NCBI GenBank assembly: GCA_022478985.1
Contig: JAKSZP010014543.1
Location: 62,001 to 126,000 of the forward strand
Reading direction: 5' to 3'
DNA from: Massospora cicadina
Lineage: Eukaryota > Entomophthoromycota > Entomophthoromycetes > Entomophthorales > Entomophthoraceae
Length of the DNA: 64,000 bases
This document shows, piece by piece, positions 11,700 through 23,333 of this stretch. How positions within the stretch are numbered: the first letter of the stretch is position 1; the number at the start of each line of letters is the position of its first letter. The notes beneath the pieces were generated by a model. That model did not search any database and was not told the DNA's origin. It saw nothing but the letters and a program-made list of their open reading frames with translations. The position numbers were made by a program, and so were the translations under genes.

Positions 11700-12396
11700 G
11701 ACCTCTAATGCCTGGTCTGAAGAGGATGAACCCTTACAGAAAAATGCTATCTCAGCACTCCTGTAATACCAAGGTGGAGTGTAGAAAGGTAAAAAAGTAA
11801 GGACAACTTGGCTGCCCTATCTCCAACCGTCAGAGTGAGTACCTGTAATCTTAGAGTCTCACGCCATCCTAGGGCATAGCGGAATATGAAAAACTTATGA
11901 GTGGGTTGAGGAACAGTACTACTTGTCGGGAGTTTAATCAATTATTGAACTCCTGGATGCATGTTTGACCTGTAAGAAGCAATCCAGCTTTGGGACCAAG
12001 TATCAATACCAACCTACTATGCCTCAACAGGCTTTCCACAAAAATCCTGGATGTGGTTGGCCCTCTCCCCCAAACTACTGGTGGAAATTGAAATATTTTA
12101 GTAGGTATTGATCAGTTTACCAAATGGATTGAAGCTGTGGATCTCCATGCCCAACCCACAAAGGCTACTGCCACTTTTCTTCACCAGTATATTTTCACTC
12201 ACCATGGATGTCCCCAAGTTCTCCTCTGTGACAACTAAAAAAAACTTCACCTTTAGAATGGTCAAGATGCTAGTTACCTCTGGGGGACCAACATCTTTTT
12301 TCAGCCCCCTAAAACCCCTCAACCAATGATGTTGTTGAAAGAGCAAATGGAACATTGGTATTTATACTGCAAAAAATGGCCACCTCAGACCCTCTA
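11700..12396 (+). pseudogene. Element B integrase, first part
   Basis: The core shows the first catalytic Asp in L-D-V-V-G-P near 12050, the second in a C-D-N context near 12230, and a V-E-R-A-N stretch with the Glu near 12335. It stops where element D begins at 12397; the tail resumes at 25557. Confidence 0.85.
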
Positions 12397-13028
12397 TATC
12401 AGGGACTGGTGTACCACTGTCCTGATTGGGGGTAGCTAACCATGAGCTACCATAATAAAGTGTTTAGATCCAGTATGACCAGGACACTAGATTCATCCCA
12501 ATAGAAGAAATAGTGGGCTTACTGGTATGGTAGTTGCCCACAGATATGATTTTGGGAGAGGAAAGGTGGAAGAGAGTTCCTTGAAGTTTGGGGTGGTAGA
12601 TAGGGATTATTAATACTTTAGTCAATAACTTAAATAGTGTTTGCATAATAAAATATTTTTATTGACTGAAAAGCTTAACCATATGAATGCTTTGGTTTTA
12701 TATACAATCCAACTTCCTGGACTTAACTATTCTTAATTGATTTTAAAAGAATGCATTATTATTCTCTAGAGCTTATAGAATTGCAACATGTTATGATTTT
12801 AAAAAGCAGTGGAAATCGTCTCAGTCTCATTGTAATTTCATTTTTGTGCGATTAATTGACTCGATATTATTGAAATAAAGATAATTGAAACAATTAATCA
12901 AATATTTTCACTAGAATTATTCATTTGATATGCAATTATTTGATCTAAATTCATCACATATACTCTTGATTTTATGGATGTTATCTGCAATCTCAGAAAT
13001 TTCACTAATGTTGGGATTTACCTTGACA
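12397..13028 (-). repeat. Element D 3' LTR (left copy)
   Basis: It is 632 bp and closely matches the two parts of the right copy (23301-23333 and 24957-25556). On the minus strand it starts TGTCAAGG, right after a polypurine tract (GGTGGGGGATGA, about 13029-13040). Confidence 0.9.
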
Positions 13029-13040
13029 TCATCCCCCACC

Positions 13041-14195
13041 AAGGCTGAAGTTACCTGCGAGGCCTTCTTATTCCATTTTTTAACAGCTTGTTAGCATTCT
13101 TTAAGTTCTCCTCAGGCTCTCAAGTGCTCTCTTCTGTAGGATATCCAGCCCACTTAACCAGGTATTGCACTTTACCATGATGTGTTCATCTCCCTTTTAG
13201 CCTACACCTTGTACTCTGGATAGGGACCTTTAATCAGTGATGGTGCTTGCTCTTTGACTTTCTGATGTGGTAGGGAACTTCATTCTTTTTTGTGAAAGAG
13301 GGAACAATGGAATACATTATGATTTTTCCAACCTTCAGCCATTCAAAGCGGTAAGCCACCTTTCCTATAACCTCTGTGACCTTGTATGGCCTTATGTGCT
13401 GATGAGCAAGTTTCTGACATGTTACATCCAATGGTATATTGTAAGCATCCAGGTAAGCTTGGCTACCTACTTCCAGCACCTTACCAGTCACACGCTTCTT
13501 ATCCGCAAAGTCTTTGTAATTATGTACTGCTTGGTTCAGATTTGCCAAGCAAAGTGCTTGAGTATGATGAATGTTTTGTAATAATCTCTCCCAGGGGGTT
13601 GTCTGCTTCAACAAATGGCAACAGTCCTAGTTCACATCATTCCCATAGTTAGCTTTGAATGGTGACATTCCGGTTGAAGAATGATCTAGAGTGTTATAAC
13701 AGAATTGGGCCATAGGTAACAACTCAACTTGATTGTCCTACTCCACATTAACATAGCACCTCAGGTACTGCTGCAGCACCTGATTAACTCTCTCAGTCTA
13801 TCTATCAGTCTGTGGATGGTATGCGGTGGATAAGCAACCTTTCCAGAATACTGACTGACCTTTTTAAGAGTAACCCTTTTTGTACAACATACTGTCTAAG
13901 TTTTAAATGATATTTTTCTTCACATTCTGACAGAAAACATGATCACTTTGAACATACAAAATCTCATCTTCACGGCCCACTAGTACAAGATGAGATAATA
14001 ATGCAGAGGATCCCTGGTCTTCAGAAGCACCTATGTATTAAAATCAGAAATTTCCCCCTCTTCAGGTATCATGTCAGGATTCTGGCATAAAAATCTGGAA
14101 CCACATTAGATTTCCCAGGTTTGTAACCAATGTCTAAGTTATAATCCGCCAGAGTAAGTGCCCATCATTCCTGACGCTGGTTTAATTTCTGTGGG
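13041..14195 (-). pseudogene. Element D integrase remnant and end of RNase H
   Basis: An open stretch at 13234-13614 (-) is the integrase C-terminal region, with a K-V-G-S-x-A-Y-L segment and an R-P-Y-K-V-T-E-V motif in the GPY/F position. The end of RNase H (N-Q-R-Q-E followed by W-A-L, then K-P-G-K-S-N) is readable at about 14080-14190 minus. Between them the integrase core is badly decayed. Confidence 0.8.
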
Positions 14196-15199
14196 TATAA
14201 TGGACCAGTTCTTTCCAGTAATAGACAAAGTTATTGTGCAATACCAACCAGGTAATAGTCCATAAACCTGATAAAACCCCAGATAGTGTTCTGAAAATTT
14301 TCATATTACTATGACAATGTTGAAACCATCCGTGGTTAAGAGGTAGGATAATACTTAACCCTAACAATGATCCTTGAACCCAGGTAGGAGCAAATAGAGA
14401 TTCCCTTAGGTGGCTGAGTAAAATATCCTGGAAAAAGGCGTCCATCATAGTACATAGTTCAATAAAACGAAAATTTAAAGAAATTTTTAAAGATATGTTT
14501 TATTGAGCCAAATGAGTAAGAACACAGAATTGAGGGATAAAATCTACTCAAAATATTTTTATAGTATATTAGTAATAATTATTTAAACTTTTTTAAGTCT
14601 TAAGAAATTATTAGTCTGCAATAGTTGATAATTGTGATTTAAAAATAGGATTAAACTATCAGGTTTTGGTTTAAAGATATATGATAATTATCAATGATTT
14701 AAGTATTAAGTGGCGATAATCATCAATTACCATCGTACCAAATTTGGAAGGCCTATTTTTTTAGTACTAGATGGTTTTGGAAAGCCTATTTATAGACCTG
14801 ATAATCTGTCTTTGCTTGAGTTGATCTTTGATAGAATTAATTAATTTTGGGTCTCTTTTTATGGATTAATTTTGTATGCAAAATGGGTGAATTACTATGT
14901 CACTTGAAAATTACCCTATTTTGGAACCCTTATAAATAGGGGTTTTTTGAGGCCCAAATTAGAGGGAATCTGACATTAATGCCAGATTGATTATTAAATA
15001 GTTCCAGATTTTTGGAGCTCAGATTGGTCAGATACATCAAAAATTATTAAAGGGCCTTAATTTATTATTAAACTTTGCCCACAATTGGGTGGCTTCTTCC
15101 TTAAATTTATTAGTATTATTATTAAAATTATTGCTTTGTTTATTATCATTAATTCTAATAATAACAATGTGATGGTCAGGAACAACATGTACCATCACA
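14196..15199 (+). mobile_element. Solo LTR L inserted in element D RNase H
   Basis: A 1004-bp unit is flanked by exact GTGGG (14191-14195 and 15200-15204). It begins TATAATGG (TG decayed to TA) and ends ATCACA. Solo LTR M shares its two ends and its left part. With one GTGGG and L removed, D's RNase H reads through in frame. A TATAAATAGG at about 14932 is oriented +. No coding sequence is visible. The inverted TGTGATGGT/ACCATCACA lies at its right end. Confidence 0.88.
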
Positions 15200-15204
15200 G
15201 TGGG

Positions 15205-15275
15205 GCGAAAAAGTAAGTCAAGTTTTTATGGTCTTTCAAAACTTTCACTGGGTACTTTGCCCATACAGGTACTGA
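15205..15275 (-). pseudogene. Element D RNase H, middle fragment
   Basis: A 71-bp piece between L and E encodes on the minus strand the conserved D-H-K-N-L-x-Y-F segment of RNase H. The five bases ACTGA next to E (15271-15275) are E's target duplication. Confidence 0.85.
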
Positions 15276-16145
15276 TGTGGGATCCGCCAATGGATGCCAC
15301 AAATAATTATTAAAGTAAGATATTTACTTTATAATAAAAGTAATAAATAACACTTGTTAAAGTTTTTTATGTTTTTTATTGTTTAGCCAGAGCAAAACCA
15401 GGAAAGGTCCTTTTTCTCAATACTAGTTTTCCTATTTAAACTAGTTCAGATTTCAAGACCATTGATATTTGGGGCAAAAGAATGTAAAGCTCAATTATCT
15501 AAATTAGGAAATATAGGCTTTTGGCCTATCAGATCAAAGATAAAATTTTTGAGGCAAAACTGACCCGTGTGGTAACAATTTGATGAATTGTATCCAATCA
15601 CCAGTGAGTAAAATCTTTTCACCTTGGCGGTGGTCAGACTCAGATGGTAATGATTGGGTAATTATTACCCTATCATCATTGAGTAATATCTTTGCACCTC
15701 AGCAGTGGTCAGACTCAGATGGTAATGATTGGTTAATTTTTAACCTATCATCATCAGGTAATATCTTCACACATTGGCAGTGGCCAGGCTCAGATGGTAA
15801 TGATTGGTTAATTGACACCCAATCATCAATGGGTAAAATCTTTTCAACTCGCAGAGGTTCAGATCCGTGCAATATGGAACTCCTCAAGTTTGGCTGAAAA
15901 GTCAGAGTATTCCTATTATTAATTATTACCTTTTTAAGCCAATTTTTGTAAAAATTGTATTTTTCTGATGGTTAGGATTCCACTGAGAATCCGCCAAAGT
16001 CTTTTCGCCATTGGTACTCATAGTGTTAATATTCACAATATTATTTGATGATCAGGCAGGAGATGAGCCAATCATGGTAGCAAATTTGGGAGCACTAATA
16101 CCTCCAACTTTATTTTTCTTAAATCAAAAAGGAGAATGTCTGACA
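15276..16145 (-). repeat. Element E 3' LTR (left copy)
   Basis: It is 870 bp, TGTGGG...TCTGACA in + orientation. It holds about four imperfect tandem units of some 75 bp (about 15590-15860), each with a core like CAGACTCAGATGGTAATGAT. The right LTR has one unit fewer. A polypurine tract (CTTGAGGGGGGCAA on the minus strand, about 16146-16159) lies next to it. Confidence 0.92.
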
Positions 16146-16159
16146 TTGCCCCCCTCAAG

Positions 16160-16290
16160 AATGTTGGTAGAGGTGTTGCAGTTATGGTGGTGTAATCCCT
16201 TATCAGCTACTTGAGATGTAGGAAGGGGTGCAGAGCTTATTGGCAGCCTGCCCTTCTTTAGTCGCTGTTTTTGCGAGGTTGGTATACATG
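16160..16290 (-). pseudogene. Element E integrase C-terminal remnant fused to protease
   Basis: The protease frame runs without a stop into a peptide matching the integrase tail of element B (A-K-x-x-T-K-E-G-Q-A-A-N), which in B lies over 3 kb further on. The joint is near 16290. This points to an internal deletion between the end of protease and the end of integrase. Confidence 0.8.
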
Positions 16291-16926
16291 CAAGAGTAAA
16301 CCTTCTTGCTGGGTTCCATATTGGCTAGAACTAAGGGCACTTCATAGTTGAGCAACGACAAGGACCCTTGCTTCATGTTGATAATGCCATCATATCCAAT
16401 CATAAACTGAGTACCTATAAGATATCATAATCGTTGTTATCCAAAGCCACTGTGGGGGCTGATAGAATAAGCTTCCCAATATGAATGGGAAGGGACGAGT
16501 AAGCACCAGTGCGCGGGTGTTGTTAGGACCAGTGGTTCCATAGTCTTGGTTGTACTCCAAGTCAGGTGCCAGCTTGATCTTTTTCATCAGCTTGGAGGAG
16601 ATTACATTCACTGGGGAGCCTGTATCTAAAATAGCCGTCACCCTAACCTTTTGGATAACCACCACGACCTTCATAAGTATCCCTCCAAAAGTGGGTGATA
16701 GTTCTAAGACCTCCTTAAGACGGAAATTGGAGGTTAATTTGCATGCGGTCTTGGGGTAGTTTTCCTTGATGAATTCCATGGTATGGTCATGCTGGATAGG
16801 GCGAATAAGGTGAGATAACACCTCATCTGTGTCACTGGCAGTATCGATGACAATTGGCTCCCCTAAGACTTGGCAGAGATATGTCTCTTTGGGTATGGTG
16901 GCTTCATCTACTCCTCCAGCATTCAA
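16290..16926 (-). pseudogene. Element E protease
   Basis: A retropepsin domain with intact D-T-G-S lies near 16623 (minus strand), in an open stretch of 178 residues. The second part (L-I-G-T-Q-F) is in another frame after a small frameshift near 16410. It is closely similar to element B's protease, up to the N-M-K-Q-G segment after the second motif. Confidence 0.88.
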
Positions 16927-18872
16927 GCAATTAAGGGACTTCCACCTCAGCAGGTGCTCCTACAACATAATAGCCAACCTCATCTGTATCCCCCTCAGAA
17001 TCATCCCCTGGTGTATTTGTAACGCAAGGTAATGGCATAAGTTGTTTAAATGATTTAGGCACATGAGTTTTGTCAGCAATAGGTGTGCCTTTCCCTATGC
17101 TGACATTTCTTTTCCCTGCTCCTGTTCCTTGGCTTCAGCTTTCTTTTTCCAGCACATAGCCTCCATGTGTCTGAACTTGTTGCAGTATTCACACTGAGGG
17201 CGTTCAGAACATTTTGCTTTGGGGTTTTGCTCTTCAGGGCTCATTATCTGAGGGGGCTCCTTCTTGTCTTCAATAGCTAAGGCCCAAGGCTTAGGCTTTG
17301 AAACCTCAATAGTTAAAATGCAAGGACGAGATACTTCTCCACGTGGAACTTTGGGCTTATGGAAATCAGCGGCATCTATTAACGCTTCTTTTATGTCTTG
17401 AATGGTATGGAACTAGCGTTTAACTGGGGTGATGTGCATCGCTAGCAATGGGTAAGAAGCCACTCCAGTCAAAGCGGTGGCTATAGCATCATCCAAAGTC
17501 AACATTTTTGAGGTTAACAACGTCTGTGCTTCCATATAGAATTGTTCCACAAAGGCGACCACTGACTCTCCTTTTTGGATACTCATACACATAAAGGCTT
17601 GTTTTTTCATGCTTTGAAGCTTATTTTGAGCCAAACGTGTTTATGAGAGCCTCTTTAACTTTGGACCAGATGGTAAGAGCATCAATATGTGGGCCCATCA
17701 CCTCCTATTCCATGTGGCCCAAACAGGAAAGGATGTGCTTGGCCTTTTGACGATCAGTTGCCCCTTCCATAGCTTCTTCATAAACGTATAAAAACGAAGC
17801 AATGCTACCCTCGCCAGGGATAAACTTGTCTTTAAACGTAGGTTAGAATGATTGATAGTCATTCCCAGAAAGGGTATGAATAGCTGGAGCTTCTGCTTCT
17901 GAGGTTTCAGAGTGATAGCTTAACTGATCAAAGGCCCACGAAAGGCGATCAAACTGGTCATGAATGGCTTCAAGCTGGGTTTCCATGTTAGAGAGGGCTT
18001 CTAGGGGCACGAATTCACATAGTCTCAGTTGAGCTTCGATCCCTGATTTTCGAGTTTCTAGATCTTTCACTTGGTTCTCCATTGCAGAGACTTGAAAACG
18101 AAGTTGTGACATCATTGAGCTTAGGTTTACTTGAGCTGTTTCCACAGCTTTCACGTGGTTCTTCAACTCTTCTTTCATTTGTTTACATTCTTTATCATTA
18201 TGAGAGTGGGAGCTGGGGCCTTGTACCCCCTCCTTGATCTGCTCATACTTCTGCTTGACCTGCATTAGTCAACTATATACTTCCTTCAACAGCACAGGGC
18301 TTTCTAGCGAAGCTTTTTACCTTTTGCTTCGATTTTGCATTCAGTCAGGCAACGTGCCAAATATTTGGTATTTTCAAATGAAGCTTTGAGAGCTAGCTCC
18401 TTTTCTAGCTGCACAACCTTGGCCGTGAGGGTGGTGGTGGCGCTAGATGGTTCAAGCAATAGGTGACATTCAAGCTCATCAACACGCAGAAAGGCCTGAA
18501 TTAACTGCCGTTCCACTACAGTCACACGCTTTTCATATTCCTCTTGAGAGATGGAGTCGGGGGCTAAAATGTCATGATGTGTTTGCTCATTTTGCTTTTC
18601 AAGTTCTTTAGCAAACTCCTCCAACAATGAGCGGGTGCTAGCGGAGGATGCGTTCAGTTCATCCCAGAATATCTTCATAGCCTCCTCAACATACTTTACA
18701 ATCCCAGTGTCCATAGTAGTAAGTCAGTCATGCAGCTGTATGATGAAGTTGCAATTAGCTTCCACACCAGATCTAACTGCTCCAAGATGTTTGGAGGTCA
18801 GTTGGTACAACTTATCATAAGCTAAATTCAGAGATGCATGGGTGTCTAGGTGTTGATGAAGCTCTTCATGAT
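16927..18872 (-). pseudogene. Element E gag, main part
   Basis: Two coiled-coil open stretches (18304-18714, 136 residues; 17843-18265, 140 residues) are rich in Glu, Lys and Leu heptads. They are followed by the Gag core (17413-17830) and a C-x2-C-x4-H-x4-C zinc knuckle near 17160-17205. A few stops and frameshifts separate them. The long coiled coil is expected to drive Gag assembly. The upstream part of the gene lies beyond solo LTR M. Confidence 0.87.
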
Positions 18873-19701
18873 TGTAACGCACTGGCTCCTTCCAATGAGC
18901 CACGAATGATTTGGGCAACAGGATCCATGTTAAAGACCATAGGGGCTGACAGGACTCCTGATACTACTCTCCTGGTGCGCGCGCTACAAAATTGGACAAG
19001 CACCCCCTGGAAGACAGTTGCAAGTATACTTAACCCCAGCAACATGCCTTGACTCCAAGATAAGGTATAGAGGGAGGCAATAGCCCTCCCAAGCTCACTC
19101 TCAAAGTCCAATTCTTGTTGATTTAAGCCAAACATGGCTGCAGTTAGGCAATATCTTTAAAATAAACCCAAATTATAAATATATATGAATTTTAGGTTCT
19201 TTTATTTAATATTTAGCCAAGTTGATAGAAAACAGAACTGAGGAGCCTCCAGCTCCCAGTTCCTTCCCTATATACACATGTTAAAAGCTAAAATAAAATA
19301 TAATATAAGCTTATGGTGCCAGCTTGAATGATGTTTGGTGTAAACTTTACAGCAGGATCGCGAAATCTTTACTCAATGGTTCTGTGCCAGTTCTGATCCT
19401 CAACGGTTCCGCGCCAGTTCCATTTCAAATCCCAATTGAACCGCGAAACTCCTAAGCACCCGTTTCATTCCATTCTTGATTTGAATCCAAATCAAATCTC
19501 AAAACTACCCATTTTACTCATTTTCTGTTTTGTTCCGACTTGGACGCCCATCTTGCTCCTTGGCCTACTTCAAGCTCCGGCCCCTTAGGTGTCCTTGCCA
19601 AAACCAACGCCCCCTCCTCCCCCATACATACAGACACAGCCTGCCCTGTATTACCAAAGATCAGGGCAATGTGATGCTGAGGATAGACCTCAACCGTCAC
19701 A
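18873..19701 (+). mobile_element. Solo LTR M inserted in element E gag
   Basis: An 829-bp unit starts TGTAACGC and ends CGTCACA, flanked by exact ATGAT (18868-18872 and 19702-19706). Its first about 180 bp align with the start of solo LTR L, and both end in the same way. With M and one ATGAT removed, E's gag is continuous and aligns with element 1's Gag around an H-H-x-E motif. Strand is assigned by analogy with L. Confidence 0.9.
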
Positions 19702-19706
19702 ATGAT

Positions 19707-20090
19707 GGCCAGCTAAGAGATGCATCATATGGACCAAGGCAGGATGAGCAAACTTGCATATGTAGGTAGTCAAATTTGTAAGCTGCCCATAGGTCTCCAG
19801 GAAGACACTAGTCTCATAGAGAAACAAGTGGCGTTCCTCTACCAATGACGCTCATTTGCGAGATGCAATGTTGCTAGGGTTAAGGATGCCATGAGTAAGG
19901 TCTCTCACAGCTTCAGTGGCTGGCCAAGTGATGCGATGAGACTCAGGTATTAATATGTGCTCAAATTGTTCTTCTTCAAGTATCAGAGCAGTAGGGTTGT
20001 CCATTTGATCATCTCCTTCAGTCTCTTCCCCATTTTGCACCCAACGGGTGACACTCTCCATTTCTTAAAATACTTATTGAAGTATTCAGG
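19707..20090 (-). pseudogene. Element E gag, N-terminal part
   Basis: The open stretch 19852-20061 (-) begins with the first ATG after the primer site. It leads, through frameshifts, into the peptide interrupted by M. The sequence around A-H-P...L-L-A-G-H-H parallels the N-terminal Gag of element 1 at about 675-745. Confidence 0.7.
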
Positions 20091-20098
20091 GGCTCAAC

Positions 20099-20115
20099 CC
20101 CTGTAGTGAGCACCA
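20099..20115 (-). other. Element E tRNA primer-binding site
   Basis: On the minus strand this reads TGGTGCTCACTACAGGG, identical to that of element 1, three bases from the LTR end. Confidence 0.88.
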
Positions 20116-20118
20116 ATT

Positions 20119-20914
20119 TGTGGGATCTGCCAATGGATGCCACAAATAATTTATTAAAGTGAGATATTTACTTTATAATAAAAGTAATAAATAACACTTG
20201 TTAAAGTTTTATATGTTTTTTATTGTTTAGCCAGGGCAAAACCAGAAAAGGTCCTTTTTCTCAATACTAGTTTTCCTATTTAAACTAGTTCAGATTTTGA
20301 GACCATCAATATTTGAGGCAAAAGAATGTAAAGCTCAATTATCTAAATTAGGAAATATAGGCTTTTGGCCTATCAGATCAAAGATAAAATTTTTGAGGCA
20401 AAACTGACCCGTGTGGTAACAATTTGATGAATTGTATCCAATCACCAGCAAGTAAAATCTTTTCATCTTGGCGGTGGTCAGACTCAGATGGTAATGATTG
20501 GTTAATTATTACCCTATCATTGTCGAGTAATATCTTTGCACCTTGGCGGTGGTCAGACTCAGATGTTAATGATTGGTTAATTCGCACCCAATCATCAATG
20601 GGTAAAATTTTTTCACCTCATGGAGGTTCAGATCCGTGCGATATGGAACTCCTCGAATTTGGCCAAGAAGTCAGAGTATTCCTATTATTAATTATTACCT
20701 TTTTAAGCCAATTTTTGTGAAAAACATATTTTTCCGATGGTTAGGATTCCACTGAGAATCCGCCAAAGTCTTTTCGCCATTGGTACTCATAGTGTTGATA
20801 TTCACAATATTATTTGATGATCAGGCAGGAGATCAGCCAATCATGGTAGCAGATTTGGGAGCACTAATACCTCCAACTTTATTTTTTTTAAATCAAAAAG
20901 GAGAATGTCTGACA
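20119..20914 (-). repeat. Element E 5' LTR (right copy)
   Basis: It is 796 bp. Outside the tandem units, differences from the left copy are few (about 5% by eye), so E looks younger than element 1. It contains about three tandem units against four in the left copy. Confidence 0.92.
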
Positions 20915-20919
20915 ACTGA

Positions 20920-22147
20920 TGCCAAAGCTTTAGACATTGAACAACGGCCAACACCTACTTGTCATAGTTAGGATAGTTGTATTATGCTGGGGTGAGTTTT
21001 GGAATAGTAGGCTATGGGATGCAGCCTACTATCATACCCCTTCTGCAACTAAGCCCCCCCCAAGCACGTAGCTCAAAGCATCAGTCTCAACCACAAAGGC
21101 CTTTCATCATTGGGTATTGACAACACAGGTGCAGAAACAAAGGAAGCCTTCAATTCAGAAAAAGATTTTTCTGCCACCTGAGACCATTTATATGGAACAC
21201 TTTCTGATGTAAGTTGAGTTAAGAGTAATTTAATAAAAAAAACCTTTGATAAAATCCTTGCAAAAGTTTGCCAAGCCTAAGAAACTGCAAATGTCCTTCC
21301 AACTATTAGGTGTAGGCCATGATGTGATGGCATACAATTTTCTAGGTGCCATGGTGAACCCAATTCTTCTGACAACATAATCAAGAAATTTAACTTCCTC
21401 CTGCGCAAACTCACATTTTGATAGTTTCATATGCAAGTTGTACCTTCCAAGCTGCTCAAAGACCAAGTTCAAGTGCAGTAAGTGTTGCTCTTGCATCTTG
21501 CTTTTAATCAAAATTTCATCTAGGTAGGCTATGCAGAAGTGGTCTATGTAGCCACCCATCACCATATTAATCATTTGTTGAAATGTATTAGGTGCGTTGC
21601 ACACCTAAATGGCATCGCCAGATATTCAAAGAACCCAAATCGTGTCTTAAACACTGTTTTCCACTCATCACCTTTTTTATTCATATCTGGTTGAATGCAT
21701 AATTCAAGTCAACTTTGGAAAAGATTGTAGCTCCAGACATTTGGTCACTCAAGTGATCAGCATCACGTAAAGGATACCAGTTCTTTATGGTTATATCATT
21801 GAGATTCTGGTAGCTTATACATGGCCTTAGTCCACCATCCTTCTTACTAACAAACAACAAGGGTGATGAACAGGGAGATCGGGACACTCATATAAACCCC
21901 TTCTCAAGCATTGTACCAGATAATCTCTCAAGTCAATTTGTTCCCTCTTATTGTAACTATAAATAGGACTATGGGTGGGCTGCTTCCCTTCTAGTAAATC
22001 AATTGAGTGATCAAAGGATCCATAAGCTGTTAGTTGTTTAGCCTTCTCCTCTCCAAAAAGTGAAGCCCATTTTGAGAGATACCCAGGGATCTTTCCTTTA
22101 CAAGGCTCCAATGGACCACCCTGAGAAACTGCTGCGGACATGTCCAA
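20920..22147 (-). pseudogene. Element D reverse transcriptase and start of RNase H
   Basis: RT is read on the minus strand from about 22147 to 21230 in three pieces. The catalytic motif is Y-L-D-E at 21515-21526 instead of Y-L-D-D. The start of RNase H (E-T-D-A-S-like, about 21075) follows, and the domain is cut by element E at 20914. Its sequence differs clearly from elements 1 and B, so D belongs to another gypsy lineage. Confidence 0.9.
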
Positions 22148-23300
22148 ACCTTTATTCTCTTCTAACGTACACTCTGTGAGCTTATCCTTTAGCTTGATTG
22201 TAATAGAGTTCCATCCATAATTGTGCTGAAGTTCAACCTGTGTCCACCAAGGATACCTAAGAATTACATGATGAGGTGAACTACGCAGAACCTAAAACTC
22301 AACTTTCATTTTTGTTTATCCTTAACTTCAAGTCAATGTGACGTGAGCAGCGGTAAGATAAAGACTGTTCATCATTCCCCAAGGTTACTTTCATTGAAGG
22401 TTTCTTTGCATGCAAGGCCAGCATTTTTATTGCATGCTCTGAGATGACGTTTTATGAGGCCCCACTGTCCAGTAAAACTATAGTTTTCAAACTTTTCTTT
22501 ACAACGTTTAAATGTAAACTTGATACTGGATAAGACTGCTTATTTTTTTACTGAGGAATTGAGGTTCTGAGGTTTTCCCTTGTGGTACTTCTGAGTCCAG
22601 CATCCTCCTGGTCTTCCAATACCTGTTCTTAAACTCTGAATGACCTTAACTTCTTTTAAGGGTAGCGTGATGGGGTTGTGTCTGATCAAATCTGCTTAGT
22701 GACCTTCTAACCCTTGTCTGAATTAAAGAGCTCCCATTTCCTCATCCAATTCTGCCTTCTGAAAGTTCTCCAAGAACTTATGAGTATATTCCACAATGGT
22801 TTGGCCTTCCTGTTGGAAGTCCACGAAGGCAATCTGCACATGTGATCTGGAACCAAAGGTGGTTGCTGAAGCTAACAACTAGCCCTTAAAGACATCTAAT
22901 TTTCACCTAAATTCTCATTATCATCTAGGGCCCTTATATACCAACTCAGCGCATCACCAGTGAGTTGTGAAACCACTGCTATAATTTTACATGCATCTGA
23001 ATAGGTCTCATGATAAGCTTTATAATACACCCCAAAAATGTAAGACCTTCTTCCACTTCAGCTAAAGTAAATTTTTTAGGGAAGGGAACTGTAGGGTAAT
23101 TCATAGATGTGTGGTTGACCACACTCTCTGTCTGCATCTGACTGGGTCCTACTGCTTCTATATAAGCTATTCCATATATCTTTTCTGGGGAAAACATCTG
23201 CACCACCAATTGGTAACTTCCCATCAATAAGGCAGATACCAAAGCTCCCAATAATAAAAACGTGGTGGAAATTTTCATAAATAAATTTTGGCGGTCAAAT
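22148..23300 (-). pseudogene. Element D gag and protease
   Basis: The minus-strand open stretch 22979-23278 leads into a retrotransposon Gag domain that continues through frameshifts to about 22700. A protease active site L-D-S-G-A-S is readable near 22465. The primer site next to the LTR (ATTTGACCGCC on the minus strand) does not begin with the usual TGG after a short spacer. Confidence 0.75.
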
Positions 23301-23333
23301 TGTCAGGGACTGGCGTACCACTGTCCTGGTTGG

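Larger units (their letters stand above)
15276..20914 (-). mobile_element. Element E: gag-protease gypsy element lacking RT, RNase H and most of integrase
   Basis: It is flanked by exact ACTGA (15271-15275 and 20915-20919). The LTRs are 870 and 796 bp. On the minus strand the order is LTR, primer site, gag (interrupted by M), protease, a short integrase C-terminal tail, polypurine tract, LTR. No RT or RNase H sequence is present, so it would depend on another element for replication. Confidence 0.92.

Noticed and set aside
13267..13652. Plus-strand open frames opposite the element D integrase
   Set aside because: The minus strand here has clear integrase similarity; the plus frames are shadows.
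15590..15860. CRISPR-like array
   Set aside because: The direct repeats are imperfect, about 75 bp long, without unique spacers, lie within an LTR, and the genome is eukaryotic.
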